64,000 bases of DNA. It comes from Paludibacteraceae bacterium. GTDB taxonomy: Bacteria; Bacteroidota; Bacteroidia; Bacteroidales; Paludibacteraceae. Each line of letters begins with the position of its first letter. The first letter of the stretch is position 1. A program made the position numbers and the translations under genes. The stretch covers positions 1 through 64,000 of the forward strand of contig JAFUEI010000003.1 of assembly GCA_017464025.1 (NCBI GenBank). Direction: 5' to 3'. The notes beneath the pieces were generated by a model that did no database searches, had not been told where the DNA came from, and saw only the letters and a program-made list of their open reading frames with translations. Of this stretch, positions 1-7,729 are shown piece by piece.

Positions 1-252
1 CTTGTGTTGTACCAACTGCACGACAAAGGCACACTTCGTTTCAATGAGTTGCACCGTGAGATGGCGGATTGTTCCCAGAAGATGCTCTCGCAGACGCTCA
101 AACGGCTTGAACAAATAGGACTCATCAGCCGGCAGGTTTATCCCGAAGTGCCGCCGAGAGTTGAGTACAGCCTCACCGCCCGCGGTCAGTCCCTCATGCC
201 CCATGTTAATGCCCTCATCGGCTGGGCTCTTGAGCATTTTGAGGAGATGTGA
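1..252 (+). CDS. HxlR-family transcriptional regulator, 5' end outside the window
   Basis: The reading frame is open from base 1, so only the C-terminal 83 residues are present; the family is usually 100-120 residues. The visible part is a winged helix: FNELHREMADCSQKMLSQTL is the recognition-helix region and the wing follows at PPRVEYSLTARGQSL, as in HxlR/YodB proteins. These act as homodimeric, often thiol- or quinone-responsive repressors, which would fit the redox genes downstream. The last 62 bases are repeated at 92% identity at 5841-5902. Family assignment is secure; target genes are inferred only. Confidence 0.85.
   Translation, partial: LVLYQLHDKGTLRFNELHREMADCSQKMLSQTLKRLEQIGLISRQVYPEVPPRVEYSLTARGQSLMPHVNALIGWALEHFEEM
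187..248 (+). repeat. 62-bp direct repeat, left copy (HxlR tail)
   Basis: 57 of 62 bases match 5841-5902. The repeat encodes the last helix of an HxlR protein (LMPHVNALIGWALEHFEE). The two copies bracket the 5.6-kb redox cluster. Confidence 0.85.
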
Positions 253-527
253 ACGAGTGCTGGTCGCACACGGCCAACCAAGACGGTTTCTTGGAGTCCA
301 TGGCGGCTGCGGCGCAAGCGGTGCATAACTATTATATAGGCGGCGAACGGATTCTGTATATCAATGTGGTCAATAACCTCTCCGTGGACTGCGACTGCGA
401 CAACCATCCTGTGGCTCCGGAGATGAACGATATAGGCATCCTTGCGTCCCATGACCCCGTGGCGCTTGACCAGGCCTGCGTGGACCTTGTCTTCTATTAC
501 CCGTCCAAAGAGGGCGATGACGCATGA
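249..527 (+). pseudogene. DUF362 protein fragment
   Basis: The frame gives a 92-residue piece resembling the middle of DUF362 Fe-S proteins (SMAAAAQAV, NNLSVDCDCDNHP, DIGILASHDPVALDQACVDL). The long N-terminal half and the normal C-terminal tail are both missing, and the only start available is a GTG overlapping the HxlR stop codon. It is best read as an internal relic left by a deletion. A short translated remnant cannot be excluded. Confidence 0.7.
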
Positions 528-615
528 GTACTACGAACGCAGACGCAAAGAACTAGGAGACATCCTCAAAAAAGGTCCCAGTCACAAGCACTTAAAAGAG
601 AAGATGAGTAAATAA
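517..615 (+). CDS. Small basic ORF, 32 residues, unknown
   Basis: The ORF begins inside the end of the DUF362 fragment in another frame and encodes a charged peptide starting MTHEYYERRRKELGDILKKG. It has no recognised domain and no clear ribosome binding site. It may be a real small protein or the tail of a lost gene. Confidence 0.3.
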   Translation: MTHEYYERRRKELGDILKKGPSHKHLKEKMSK

Positions 616-635
616 TAGTACTCATTTTATTATTG

Positions 636-664
636 AGTGTACGCTTTTTAAGAAAATGTACACT
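636..664 (+). promoter_or_regulatory. Inverted repeat upstream of the peroxidase gene, candidate OhrR operator
   Basis: AGTGTAC at 636-642 and GTACACT at 658-664 form perfect 7-bp arms 15 bp apart. Read as direct repeats, TGTACRCTTTTT occurs at 638 and 657. A weak TTTG / AATATTTG promoter (666-699) lies just downstream, so a bound dimer would overlap the promoter region. Binding by the MarR/OhrR-type protein encoded at 1308 is inferred. Confidence 0.4.
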
Positions 665-751
665 TTTTGTATATATCGCTTGCGACATTAAAATATTTGT
701 AGGAATTTTGCATCGTAAACGACATAAACAACGATTATAATATTTACTATT

Positions 752-1291
752 ATGAATATCTACGATTTTACGGTGCTGGACACCAAGAAGAACGAAGTCA
801 AATTGGACGAGTACAAAGGCAAAGTCCTTTTAGTTGTTAATACCGCGACGGGTTGCGGATTTACTCCGCAGTACGAGGCGCTGGAGAACCTCTACAAGAA
901 ATACCAGGACAAGGGTCTGGTGATCCTTGACTTCCCTTGCAACCAGTTCGGTCAGCAGGCTCCGGGCACGGACGAAGAGATCGTTTCTTTCTGCCAACTC
1001 AAATACAAAGTATCCTTCCCGCAGTTCTCGAAAATCGAGGTCAACGGAGAGAACGAGAGTCCGCTCTTCACATACCTCAAGGAGAATGGTCCGGAGGAGA
1101 AATACGAAGGCCTGAAAGCCAAAGCTACCGCTACGATGCTCAAAGGTATCAGCAAGACCTTTAAGAAAGAGAACGACATCCGTTGGAACTTCACCAAGTT
1201 CCTTGTCGATCGCGAGGGTAACGTAGTGGGACGCTATGCGCCGACCACCAAACCCGAGGATATCGAGAAAGATGTACTCAAATACTTATAA
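752..1291 (+). CDS. Glutathione peroxidase family protein (Cys type)
   Basis: Full-length 179-residue GPx/BtuE-like thiol peroxidase that reduces peroxides, in bacteria usually with thioredoxin as donor. The peroxidatic Cys35 lies in NTATGCGFTPQ, followed by FPCNQFGQQ (Gln65) and the WNF motif (Trp145, Asn146) of the catalytic tetrad. No signal peptide, so cytoplasmic. It is the first gene of a run with ohrR-type, ferritin-like and PNPOx-like genes, 16 bp upstream of the regulator. The inverted repeat at 636-664 suggests repression by that regulator. Confidence 0.95.
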   Translation: MNIYDFTVLDTKKNEVKLDEYKGKVLLVVNTATGCGFTPQYEALENLYKKYQDKGLVILDFPCNQFGQQAPGTDEEIVSFCQLKYKVSFPQFSKIEVNGENESPLFTYLKENGPEEKYEGLKAKATATMLKGISKTFKKENDIRWNFTKFLVDREGNVVGRYAPTTKPEDIEKDVLKYL

Positions 1292-1307
1292 TTCCTGATT
1301 AGATTAT

Positions 1308-1754
1308 ATGTACGAGCAATTAAAATTAGATAACCAGCTTTGTTTCCGTCTCTACACGGCAGCCAGGCTCGTTACGAACATCTATCAACCCTATTTTGCG
1401 CCCTTAGGGATCACCTATCCACAATACCTGGTTCTGCTCGTGCTGTGGGAAAAAGACAAGCAACCGGTGTGCGATATCGGAAAGCGTCTGATGCTCGATA
1501 CCAATACCATCACGCCGCTGCTTCAGCGGATGGAGAAGGCCGGACTGATCGTCCGCACACGCGGTACCGAAGATACACGCCAGCGAATCGTCTCGCTCAC
1601 TCCAAAAGGAATGGAACTGCAAGAGCAAATGGTGAATATACCGGACTGCCTGAGCGCGAGAATCACTGACAAAATAGGATCCGTAGATGAGATCGTTGCG
1701 ATGATTCCCACACTCGATAAACTGATAGAAGGACTATCTAAAATACAAAAATAA
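1308..1754 (+). CDS. MarR-family regulator, OhrR type
   Basis: 148 residues with a central winged helix (ITYPQYLVLLVLWE, LDTNTITPLLQRMEKAGLI, RQRIVSLTPKG). Cys12 in LDNQLCFRLYTAAR sits where OhrR has its redox-sensing cysteine, and no second resolving cysteine is obvious, as in one-Cys OhrR. OhrR proteins lose DNA binding when this cysteine is oxidised by organic hydroperoxides. Position directly behind the peroxidase gene supports control of its own operon. Function is inferred from family and context. Confidence 0.9.
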   Translation: MYEQLKLDNQLCFRLYTAARLVTNIYQPYFAPLGITYPQYLVLLVLWEKDKQPVCDIGKRLMLDTNTITPLLQRMEKAGLIVRTRGTEDTRQRIVSLTPKGMELQEQMVNIPDCLSARITDKIGSVDEIVAMIPTLDKLIEGLSKIQK

Positions 1755-1771
1755 CTTAAATTTTTACAATT

Positions 1772-2233
1772 ATGACAAAAGAAGAAGCATTGAAAGAGCT
1801 GGCTATGTATGGAGCCGGCTGGTTTGGAAACAGTAAACAACATTTCGCTTTCTCGGCGTACGACCGTCTGAACGGCTGGAATAAGCTCGCCGACAAATGG
1901 AAAGAGGAAGCAGAGGAAGAGTGGGATGAGGCAGAAGAGGTACTCAACCGCCTGGTAGAGCTCGGCTGCAAGCCGGCTGACCTGCAAGAGGCGATGAAGA
2001 CCATCGAGTTCCCGTTCTATGACGACCCGAAACAGCAGATCGAGACCGACTACAACCCGCAGGCTGTAGAGGAACTCAGCCGCCTCCACGCTGCTTTCGC
2101 GGATGACGTTCCGACCCAGAAACTCATCGAGAAATGGATCGACGGCGAGGTAGAGCACATGGCTTGGGAGAAGCAGTACATGAACTACATCGACAAACTC
2201 GGTTACGAGAACTTCCTCATCGAAATGATGTAA
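1772..2233 (+). CDS. Ferritin-like (bacterioferritin-type) protein
   Basis: 153 residues, mostly helical. Helix B-like segment EEAEEEWDEAEEVLNRLVEL and helix D-like segment DGEVEHMAWEKQYMNYIDKL carry the Glu and ExxH ligands expected of a di-iron four-helix bundle. Iron storage or peroxide-consuming ferroxidase activity would fit the peroxidase operon. It begins 17 bp after ohrR. The spacing of ligands is not checked against a structure, so it might be a diverged rubrerythrin-type rather than a true bacterioferritin. Confidence 0.65.
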   Translation: MTKEEALKELAMYGAGWFGNSKQHFAFSAYDRLNGWNKLADKWKEEAEEEWDEAEEVLNRLVELGCKPADLQEAMKTIEFPFYDDPKQQIETDYNPQAVEELSRLHAAFADDVPTQKLIEKWIDGEVEHMAWEKQYMNYIDKLGYENFLIEMM

Positions 2234-2256
2234 TAACCCCTTGAAACCAAACAGTT

Positions 2257-2655
2257 ATGGTAAACGCAAAAAAAGTATTCGACTTCTTGGAGGATGCCAA
2301 GTCATTCTATCTGGCTACCGTTGAGGGTGACCAGCCACGTGTACGCGTCTATGGCGCACAGTTACTCTTTGAAGACAAACTGTACCTCATGTCTTTTGCC
2401 CGCACGGCCGCTACAGACCAGCTGAAAAACAACTGCAAGGCGGAGTTCTGCGCCTTCAAGGGTCAGACACTCCGTGTGGAGTGCAAACTCGTGGAGGATC
2501 CCCGTCCCGAGGTGAAAGAAGCCATGCTGGCGCACATGCCCTCCCTCAAAGCCGCTCTCGGCGACCACGGCGAGAACGCAGTCATGTGGGAGGTTAAGGA
2601 CGCCACAGCCCGTTTCTACAAACTCATGGAACTGGTAGAAGAACTGAAGTTCTAA
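2257..2655 (+). CDS. Pyridoxamine 5'-phosphate oxidase-fold flavoprotein
   Basis: 132 residues of the split-barrel FMN-binding family: AKKVFDFLEDAKSFYLATVE is the typical start, RVRVYGAQLLFEDKLYLMS the central strands, and the length matches the general-stress PNPOx-like subfamily rather than PdxH. Such proteins bind FMN or F420 and reduce small substrates; the substrate here is unknown. It lies 23 bp after the ferritin-like gene in the same orientation. Confidence 0.85.
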   Translation: MVNAKKVFDFLEDAKSFYLATVEGDQPRVRVYGAQLLFEDKLYLMSFARTAATDQLKNNCKAEFCAFKGQTLRVECKLVEDPRPEVKEAMLAHMPSLKAALGDHGENAVMWEVKDATARFYKLMELVEELKF

Positions 2656-2703
2656 TTAACAACATCAAACAGCGGCTCTGCCGCCAAACAACATCAAATT
2701 ATT

Positions 2704-2877
2704 ATGCGTGATCAAGTTTTAGCTGCCATGCGTGCAGCAGGCAAGCCGGTTTCGGCAGGCGAAGTAACCGACGCTCTCGGCGCAGACCGCAAAGAGGTGG
2801 ACAAAGTCTTCGCTGAACTCAAGAAAGAAGGCGCAATCATTTCTCCGGTTCGTTGCAAATGGGCTCCGGCTAACTAA
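2704..2877 (+). CDS. Small winged-helix DNA-binding protein, 57 residues
   Basis: ATG at 2704 opens a 57-residue protein (MRDQVLAAMRAAGKPV..., ...KKEGAIISPVRCKWAPAN). The pattern SAGEVTDALGADRKEVDKVF followed by ELKKEGAI fits a minimal helix-turn-helix plus wing. Similar tiny proteins are common in Bacteroidales, with no assigned role. It is the last gene of the peroxide operon; a terminator follows 42 bp downstream. Codon pattern and context make it a real gene. Confidence 0.8.
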   Translation: MRDQVLAAMRAAGKPVSAGEVTDALGADRKEVDKVFAELKKEGAIISPVRCKWAPAN

Positions 2878-2918
2878 GAACCCTGCGCCACCATCGCAGG
2901 CAAATGAATTTCTTTGTC

Positions 2919-2947
2919 GGGGAAGGGTCTCGGCTCTTCCCCTTTTT
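2919..2947 (+). terminator. Intrinsic terminator after the peroxide operon
   Basis: GGGGAAG (2919-2925) pairs with CTTCCCC (2936-2942) across a 10-nt loop, followed by TTTTT. It separates the gpx operon from the rubredoxin operon. Confidence 0.9.
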
Positions 2948-2973
2948 GTTCAACTATTCAAAAAACAACTACT

Positions 2974-3135
2974 ATGGATAAATACATCTGCCCGTGTAAG
3001 TACAAGTATGATCCTGAGAAAGGAGATCCGAAACAAAATATCGCTCCCGGTACCCCGTTTGAGCAGTTGCCGGATACATGGCGTTGCCCGCGCTGCAAAC
3101 GCAAGAAAGAGAAATTTGTAAAAATGGAGGAATAG
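2974..3135 (+). CDS. Rubredoxin with a shortened first knuckle
   Basis: 53 residues; start at ATG 2974 matches the family. The body ([25 protein letters not shown]) is clearly rubredoxin, a one-iron Fe(Cys)4 electron carrier. The first iron knuckle reads CPCKYKYDP, that is Cys-x-Cys rather than the usual Cys-x-x-Cys-Gly, while the second is a normal CPRC. The tail [12 protein letters not shown] is very basic. It lies one base upstream of the metallo-beta-lactamase/rubredoxin gene, so it probably hands electrons to that operon's products. Confidence 0.9.
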   Translation: MDKYICPCKYKYDPEKGDPKQNIAPGTPFEQLPDTWRCPRCKRKKEKFVKMEE

Positions 3136-3136
3136 T

Positions 3137-4075
3137 ATGGAAATCAAATCCATTACTTTTTACGACCACGGTTTTATGACCCAGCAGTGGGCGTTCGGTG
3201 GTCAGCACGATGCCGAAAAATTCGATGCTACTATCAAGTATCGCTCCGGCTTGTACAACTACCTTATCGACACCGGCAGCGAGGTGATTCTTGTGGATAC
3301 AGGTCTGCCCGTAGGTTTTCCGGAATCGGCTCCCAAAGAGAACGCACCGATTTACAGCGGACGTTGCGTGCAGGACTACATGGATGGTTTCTTGGCTCTT
3401 GGCTACAAGCCGGAGCAAGTGACCAAAATCCTCCTCACTCACCGTCATGCAGACCATAGCGGCGAGTTGAAGAGTTTCCCGAACGCTAAGATATATGTCA
3501 ATGCAGACGAATTGGATGCCCAGGAATTGAAAGGCTTGAACAATATTGTGCCGGTACATTTTACAGACGGCGCGTACTACAATTTCCCAGAGAGTCAGAA
3601 GATTGCCGATGGTATCTATTTCATCAAAGCGAAAGGACACACCGACGGAAACAGCATGATTATTGCCGAGAACGAAGGATTATTCTATATGTTCCAAGGG
3701 GACATCACCTATACGGATGAGGCATTGTATTTGAATCGTTTGTCCATCTTCAACACCGCGTGGGAAGATGCTCAAGTAACGCTTGACCGCGTTCGGGAGT
3801 TTGTAGCAAACCATCCGACCGTGTACCTGTCCACGCACACACCGCTTGGACCGGAGAATCTGGCAGCTAAACGTGTAATCGACTTGGAAAACATGCCGGA
3901 ACCGCTACCGATAGATGAGATTGTTTTTAAAGCTGAAACAGGCAAGTATGTCTGCTCCATCTGCGGGTTTGTATATGACCCTGCCGAGAATGACGGCGTT
4001 GCTTTTGAAGACCTGCCTGACGATTGGCGTTGCCCGCGTTGCAAACAACCCAAGGACCGTTTCAATCCGGCATAA
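3137..4075 (+). CDS. Metallo-beta-lactamase-fold protein fused to C-terminal rubredoxin
   Basis: 312 residues. Residues 1-255 are an MBL-fold hydrolase with LVDTGLP and the metal motif THRHADH, plus later ligands at KGHTDGNS and FQGDITY. The last ~45 residues are a canonical rubredoxin ([21 protein letters not shown]). There is no flavodoxin domain, so it is not a standard flavodiiron FprA, although a separate flavodoxin gene is two genes downstream. A peroxide or oxygen-detoxifying, or lactonase-like, activity with attached electron transfer is possible. Substrate unknown. Confidence 0.85.
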   Translation: MEIKSITFYDHGFMTQQWAFGGQHDAEKFDATIKYRSGLYNYLIDTGSEVILVDTGLPVGFPESAPKENAPIYSGRCVQDYMDGFLALGYKPEQVTKILLTHRHADHSGELKSFPNAKIYVNADELDAQELKGLNNIVPVHFTDGAYYNFPESQKIADGIYFIKAKGHTDGNSMIIAENEGLFYMFQGDITYTDEALYLNRLSIFNTAWEDAQVTLDRVREFVANHPTVYLSTHTPLGPENLAAKRVIDLENMPEPLPIDEIVFKAETGKYVCSICGFVYDPAENDGVAFEDLPDDWRCPRCKQPKDRFNPA

Positions 4076-4087
4076 GGGAGATTAATT

Positions 4088-5176
4088 ATGGACTTACAAG
4101 GATATATGAGCGGAGCCATCCGCCGTATCATGGAGAAAGCCTATCGTAATGTATTAGGCAATCCGCGCGAGGCCAAAACGGTCTTCCGCTTGCAGCAGAT
4201 TTTCCTCAAATCGGAAAGTCGGCGTAAGAGCGTGGCGAAGGAAACAGGTATTGATGTCCCGCCATTCCTCATTTGCAGTATCTCCACCGAATGCAACCTT
4301 TCCTGCAAAGGCTGCTATGCCCGTGCCAATGGTATAGCCGATGACCCCGGTAAGAGCCGGCGTCCGACACTCACTCCGGAACAATGGCGCGACATCTTCA
4401 CCGAGGCAGCATCGCTGGGTATCAACTTCGCCTTGTTGGCAGGAGGAGAACCGATGATGCGCAAGGACATCTTGGAGGAAGTAGCGGAAGTGGAGGACAT
4501 GATTTTCCCGATCTTCACCAATGGTACACTCATCGGTCCGGCATATATCGCTTTCCTTAAAGAGCATCTCAATCTCATTCCTGTTATCAGCATCGAGGGT
4601 GCGGAACATGGCACGGACACACGGCGTGGCGCAGGTATCTACCGTCGCGCCATGCTCTCCGTCGAGGAATTGCACAAAGAGGACCTCTTCTTCGGCGTGA
4701 GCATCACCGTGACGACAGAGAACTTCGCCCTTGTCACCTCCGATGAGTACGTTGATCACCTGCGCGAACTGGGCTGCAAACTCATCATCTATGTTGAGTA
4801 TGTGCCTACCGAACCGGGCACGGAGCACTTGGCGTTCGGCGAGGATGACCTCGATATGATGGAGAGCGTGCAGGCGCACCAGCGCGAGCGGTACGACGAT
4901 ATCATCATCATCTCTTTCCCGGGCGACGAGAAACACATGGGCGGTTGTCTGGCAGGCGGTCGCGGCTTCTTCCATATCGCGCCTGACGGCAACGCCGAGC
5001 CTTGTCCTTTCTCGCCCTACAGCGACAGCAACGTGCTCACGCTTGGCGTCAAAAGTGCCCTGCAATCGCCGCTCTTCAAGAAACTGCGTGCCGTACACCT
5101 CGTCGGCGGCGAACACTCCGGCGGCTGCGCCCTCTGGGAGCACCGCGAAGAAGTGGAACAAATGGTAAATAAATAA
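4088..5176 (+). CDS. Radical SAM protein with SPASM-like C-terminus
   Basis: 362 residues. The 4Fe-4S/SAM motif is Cys69-x3-Cys73-x2-Cys76 in STECNLSCKGCYAR, followed by LLAGGEPMMRKDIL (GGEP motif). The C-terminal region has further cysteines (GGCLAGGRGFFHIAPDGNAEPCPFSPY and GGCALW in two blocks), suggesting an auxiliary cluster. It shares the operon with rubredoxin, MBL-rubredoxin and flavodoxin, which could supply reducing electrons. Substrate is unknown; peptide or cofactor modification are both open. Confidence 0.85.
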   Translation: MDLQGYMSGAIRRIMEKAYRNVLGNPREAKTVFRLQQIFLKSESRRKSVAKETGIDVPPFLICSISTECNLSCKGCYARANGIADDPGKSRRPTLTPEQWRDIFTEAASLGINFALLAGGEPMMRKDILEEVAEVEDMIFPIFTNGTLIGPAYIAFLKEHLNLIPVISIEGAEHGTDTRRGAGIYRRAMLSVEELHKEDLFFGVSITVTTENFALVTSDEYVDHLRELGCKLIIYVEYVPTEPGTEHLAFGEDDLDMMESVQAHQRERYDDIIIISFPGDEKHMGGCLAGGRGFFHIAPDGNAEPCPFSPYSDSNVLTLGVKSALQSPLFKKLRAVHLVGGEHSGGCALWEHREEVEQMVNK

Positions 5177-5180
5177 CAAT

Positions 5181-5588
5181 ATGAAATACGCAATTCGTTA
5201 TTTTAGCAAGTTCGGGCATTCCGAACAGATGGCAAAAGTAGTAGCAGAAGTGGTCAATGCCAAACCGGAAACGGTAGCGGTACCTTTGTCCGAACCGGTA
5301 GATACGCTCTATCTCGGAGCCGGTGTCTTCTTGGGCAAAGTGAACGGAGCGATCGGTCAGTTCATTGATGCGCTCAAGCCCGAACTGGTGAAGAATGTAG
5401 TGTGCTTTGGTTCGTGTGCTATCATCGACTCACCGGTACCGCAGATGCGTAAGATGCTGGAAGCGAAGGGTATCCGTTGCGACGAGCGTTCGTTCACCTG
5501 CAAAGGTTCGATGGGACCTCTCCATTCCGGTCATCCGAACCAGCAAGACCTTGCAGACCTCCGGGCGTTTATTGAGACAACCATCTGA
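5181..5588 (+). CDS. Flavodoxin-like protein
   Basis: 135 residues with the N-terminal FMN phosphate loop FSKFGHSEQMAKVVAE, a variant of the flavodoxin T/SxTGxT loop, then LYLGAGVFLG and VCFGSCAIIDSPV strands. Short length matches single-domain flavodoxins. It lies 4 bp after the radical SAM gene and is the likely reductant for that enzyme or for the MBL-rubredoxin protein. Confidence 0.8.
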   Translation: MKYAIRYFSKFGHSEQMAKVVAEVVNAKPETVAVPLSEPVDTLYLGAGVFLGKVNGAIGQFIDALKPELVKNVVCFGSCAIIDSPVPQMRKMLEAKGIRCDERSFTCKGSMGPLHSGHPNQQDLADLRAFIETTI

Positions 5589-5641
5589 TGAATGACTAAA
5601 TGCCCCCATGACCAAATAAATGGTACATGGTAAATGACCAA

Positions 5642-5887
5642 ATGGTAAATCTTATTGGTCTTCTCATCCCGTTTTTGGGCACGATGCTTGGCTCGGCGTT
5701 TGTCTTCTTCATGAAGAAGGACATGCCCGTCCGCCTGCAAAAAGCCCTCTTGGGATTCGCTTCAGGAGTGATGGTAGCGGCCTCCGTCTGGTCGCTACTC
5801 ATTCCTGCTATTGAAGCGGAAGCGCACAAAGGACCGTGGGCAGTCCCTCATGCCCCATGTCTCCGCCCTTATCGGCTGGGCTCTTGA
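5642..5887 (+). pseudogene. ZIP-family metal transporter, truncated
   Basis: The frame from 5627 or 5642 starts as a ZIP transporter (MVNLIGLLIPFLGTMLGSAF, LLGFASGVMVAASVWSLLIP) but after about 65 residues it runs at 5841 into the HxlR-tail repeat in a different frame and stops. The family has about 250 residues with a metal site in later helices, so this piece cannot transport. The join lies at GTGGGCAGTCCCTC, suggesting a deletion between a ZIP gene and a following hxlR gene. Confidence 0.8.
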
Positions 5888-5902
5888 GCATTTTGAGGAG
5901 AT
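5841..5902 (+). repeat. 62-bp direct repeat, right copy (headless HxlR tail)
   Basis: Matches 187-248 at 57 of 62 positions, but here the repeat is not preceded by the rest of an hxlR gene; it follows the broken ZIP gene directly. In the HxlR frame it would end GAGGAGATAACAAAATAA. Confidence 0.85.
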
Positions 5903-5920
5903 AACAAAATAACACCTATT

Positions 5921-6475
5921 ATGACCGAAAGAGAGAAAATGTTAGCCGGAGAGGTCTATGATGCCTGCGATGCGGAGTTATTAGTTGACCTCAACCGTGT
6001 GAAAGTCCTTTGTCAGCAGTACAACAACCTGCTGCCGACGGATTTTGCAGCGCGTAACAAAATGATCCGTGAGATCTTAGGCCAGGCTGACGAAGATACC
6101 TTCATCAACCAGCCTTTTTATTGCGACTACGGCAAGCATATTCGCGTGGGCAAACGGTTTTTTGCGAATTTCGGTTTTACCGTCTTGGACGAGGCGTATG
6201 TGACCATTGGCGATGACTGTTTTCTGGGACCTCATGTGAATATATACACCGCCTGCCATAGTACTGACCCGCGTGAGCGCAAGACGCGTCAAGATTGGGC
6301 GAAACCGGTTACAATCGGTAGCAGTGTCTGGATAGGCGGCAACGTAACCATCCTGCCGGGCGTCACCATCGGCGATAACTGCACGATTGGTGCCGGTTCG
6401 GTTGTCACGCACGACATCCCTGCCAACTCTATCGCTGCCGGTAATCCGGCTAAAGTAATCAAGATGATTGAATAA
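5921..6475 (+). CDS. Maltose/galactoside O-acetyltransferase (hexapeptide repeat)
   Basis: 184 residues: N-terminal Maa domain (TEREKMLAGEVYDACDAELL) and left-handed beta-helix hexapeptide repeats (IGDDCFLGPHVNIYTACHST, IGSSVWIGGNVTILPGVTIG). His in TACHS is the catalytic base position of LacA/Maa acetyltransferases. The product acetylates free sugars with acetyl-CoA in the cytoplasm. It stands alone between the broken ZIP gene and the convergent AraC gene. Confidence 0.92.
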   Translation: MTEREKMLAGEVYDACDAELLVDLNRVKVLCQQYNNLLPTDFAARNKMIREILGQADEDTFINQPFYCDYGKHIRVGKRFFANFGFTVLDEAYVTIGDDCFLGPHVNIYTACHSTDPRERKTRQDWAKPVTIGSSVWIGGNVTILPGVTIGDNCTIGAGSVVTHDIPANSIAAGNPAKVIKMIE

Positions 6476-6525
6476 AATGAAATTGTTCTGATTGTACTTT
6501 TCTTAATATCTTCTTGGGACTTCTC

Positions 6526-6583
6526 GGTCGGTTTGGTCTCCCCGACCACCTTCCCTTTTCGAAGCCAAAAGTCAATTGGCTTC
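6526..6583. terminator. Two hairpins between convergent genes, possible bidirectional terminator
   Basis: GGTCGG/CCGACC (6526-6531, 6542-6547) and GAAGCCAA/TTGGCTTC (6561-6568, 6576-6583) lie between the acetyltransferase and the convergent araC-type gene. Neither has a good T-run, so terminator function is only suggested. Confidence 0.35.
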
Positions 6584-6634
6584 TCCATCCCGCGATGATC
6601 CTGTTCTTAACAGTATATTCTAACGATGAACTAA

Positions 6635-7516
6635 TTACTCTTTCTTTTTTCTGAACGCTGCAGGGGAGAGGCCTTCGTGGCGTTTGAAGAATGTGCCGAA
6701 ATGGCTTTGGTTCTGGAAGCCGAGACGGTCGCTGATCTCCAGGATGGAGAGCGAGGAGCTGGCTAAAAGCCATTTGGCTTGCGCCATCAGATGGCAGTTG
6801 ATACAATCTCCGGCACTACGTCCCGTGACCTGTTTGATCAAATTCGCCATGTACTTCGGCGAAAGGCACAGTTCCGATGCATACCACTCAATCGTGTGGT
6901 GTGCGTGGCTTTGTTGTTCCACCAGAATCATAAACCGCCCCACAGTCTCCTCTGCCCGCGTCAAGCTGTGCGTCGGGACATAGGAGGCATTGTACAGGCC
7001 GTGGATATACAAGATCATCGACCGAATGAGGTCACGCACCACCTCGCGGAGCGATTGTATCTGAGGTGTCTGTAGCACCTCGCGCAGTATGTTGAAATAC
7101 TGCATTGCGACGTCCAGTTGCTCTTGCGTCAGCGAAAATACCGGACGCATATACGCCCAGATATGTGCTTTGTGGGAGAGGTTGAGGTGCAACTCTTCCA
7201 TAAACTCCCGTGAGCATGAAACGGCATATTCCACCATATCTTCGGAAGTGGCGGTTATCTGCAGCAATTGTCCAGGCATAACAGATGAGAAACCGGGAGC
7301 TTCTACTATATGCGGCTGATGATTAATAAGCGACTCCATCCGGCCTTGCACATGGATATTGAAGGCGTATATCTCCGTTTGAAACGAAGCATTCAGATGG
7401 CTCACATCTCCGCGGGTGACAATCAGTTCGACATCCCGTCCCATTCCGCAAATCCGCTCAATGTTTTTCACCGGTTCACGGAGTACCGGCACTTGTTCCA
7501 AGGCTTGTTCGGTCAT
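6635..7516 (-). CDS. AraC-family transcriptional regulator
   Basis: 293 residues. The N-terminal ~180 residues resemble a cupin-like ligand-binding domain; the C-terminal 100 residues are two helix-turn-helix units (ASELCLSPKYMANLIKQVTG and ISDRLGFQNQSHFGTFFKRH). It is divergent from the GH53 gene at 7730 with a 213-bp shared upstream region, so it may control it. It has a predicted promoter at 7536-7568. Confidence 0.92.
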   Translation of the reverse strand: MTEQALEQVPVLREPVKNIERICGMGRDVELIVTRGDVSHLNASFQTEIYAFNIHVQGRMESLINHQPHIVEAPGFSSVMPGQLLQITATSEDMVEYAVSCSREFMEELHLNLSHKAHIWAYMRPVFSLTQEQLDVAMQYFNILREVLQTPQIQSLREVVRDLIRSMILYIHGLYNASYVPTHSLTRAEETVGRFMILVEQQSHAHHTIEWYASELCLSPKYMANLIKQVTGRSAGDCINCHLMAQAKWLLASSSLSILEISDRLGFQNQSHFGTFFKRHEGLSPAAFRKKKE

Positions 7517-7535
7517 AGCGATACAAAATGATGCG

Positions 7536-7568
7536 CAAAGGTACTACATTTTTTCTGAATTGGGCGAA
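7536..7568 (-). promoter_or_regulatory. Promoter of the AraC-type gene
   Basis: On the minus strand TACCTTTG (7536-7543) is preceded after 21 nt by TTCG (7565-7568), close to the Bacteroidetes -33/-7 pair. Confidence 0.6.
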
Positions 7569-7672
7569 AAATCAACCAATAAAACACTTTTTTTGTATAA
7601 AAAATACGCAAAAAGTACCCAATAGAACAAATTATGCGGTAAATATGTCGCGCGTATGTGCGGGAAAAGCAG

Positions 7673-7680
7673 TAATTTTG
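7673..7680 (+). promoter_or_regulatory. -7 element upstream of the GH53 gene
   Basis: TAATTTTG fits TAnnTTTG, 49 bp before the start codon. No -33 match at normal spacing, which would fit an activator-dependent promoter under the divergent AraC protein. Confidence 0.45.
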
Positions 7681-7729
7681 TCGTCCGAATTTGAATGGTT
7701 CACGAATTAACCTAATTAAACGAAACGAT

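Noticed and set aside
4154..5179. A 341-codon minus-strand open frame
   Set aside because: Antisense shadow of the radical SAM gene; no domain is visible.
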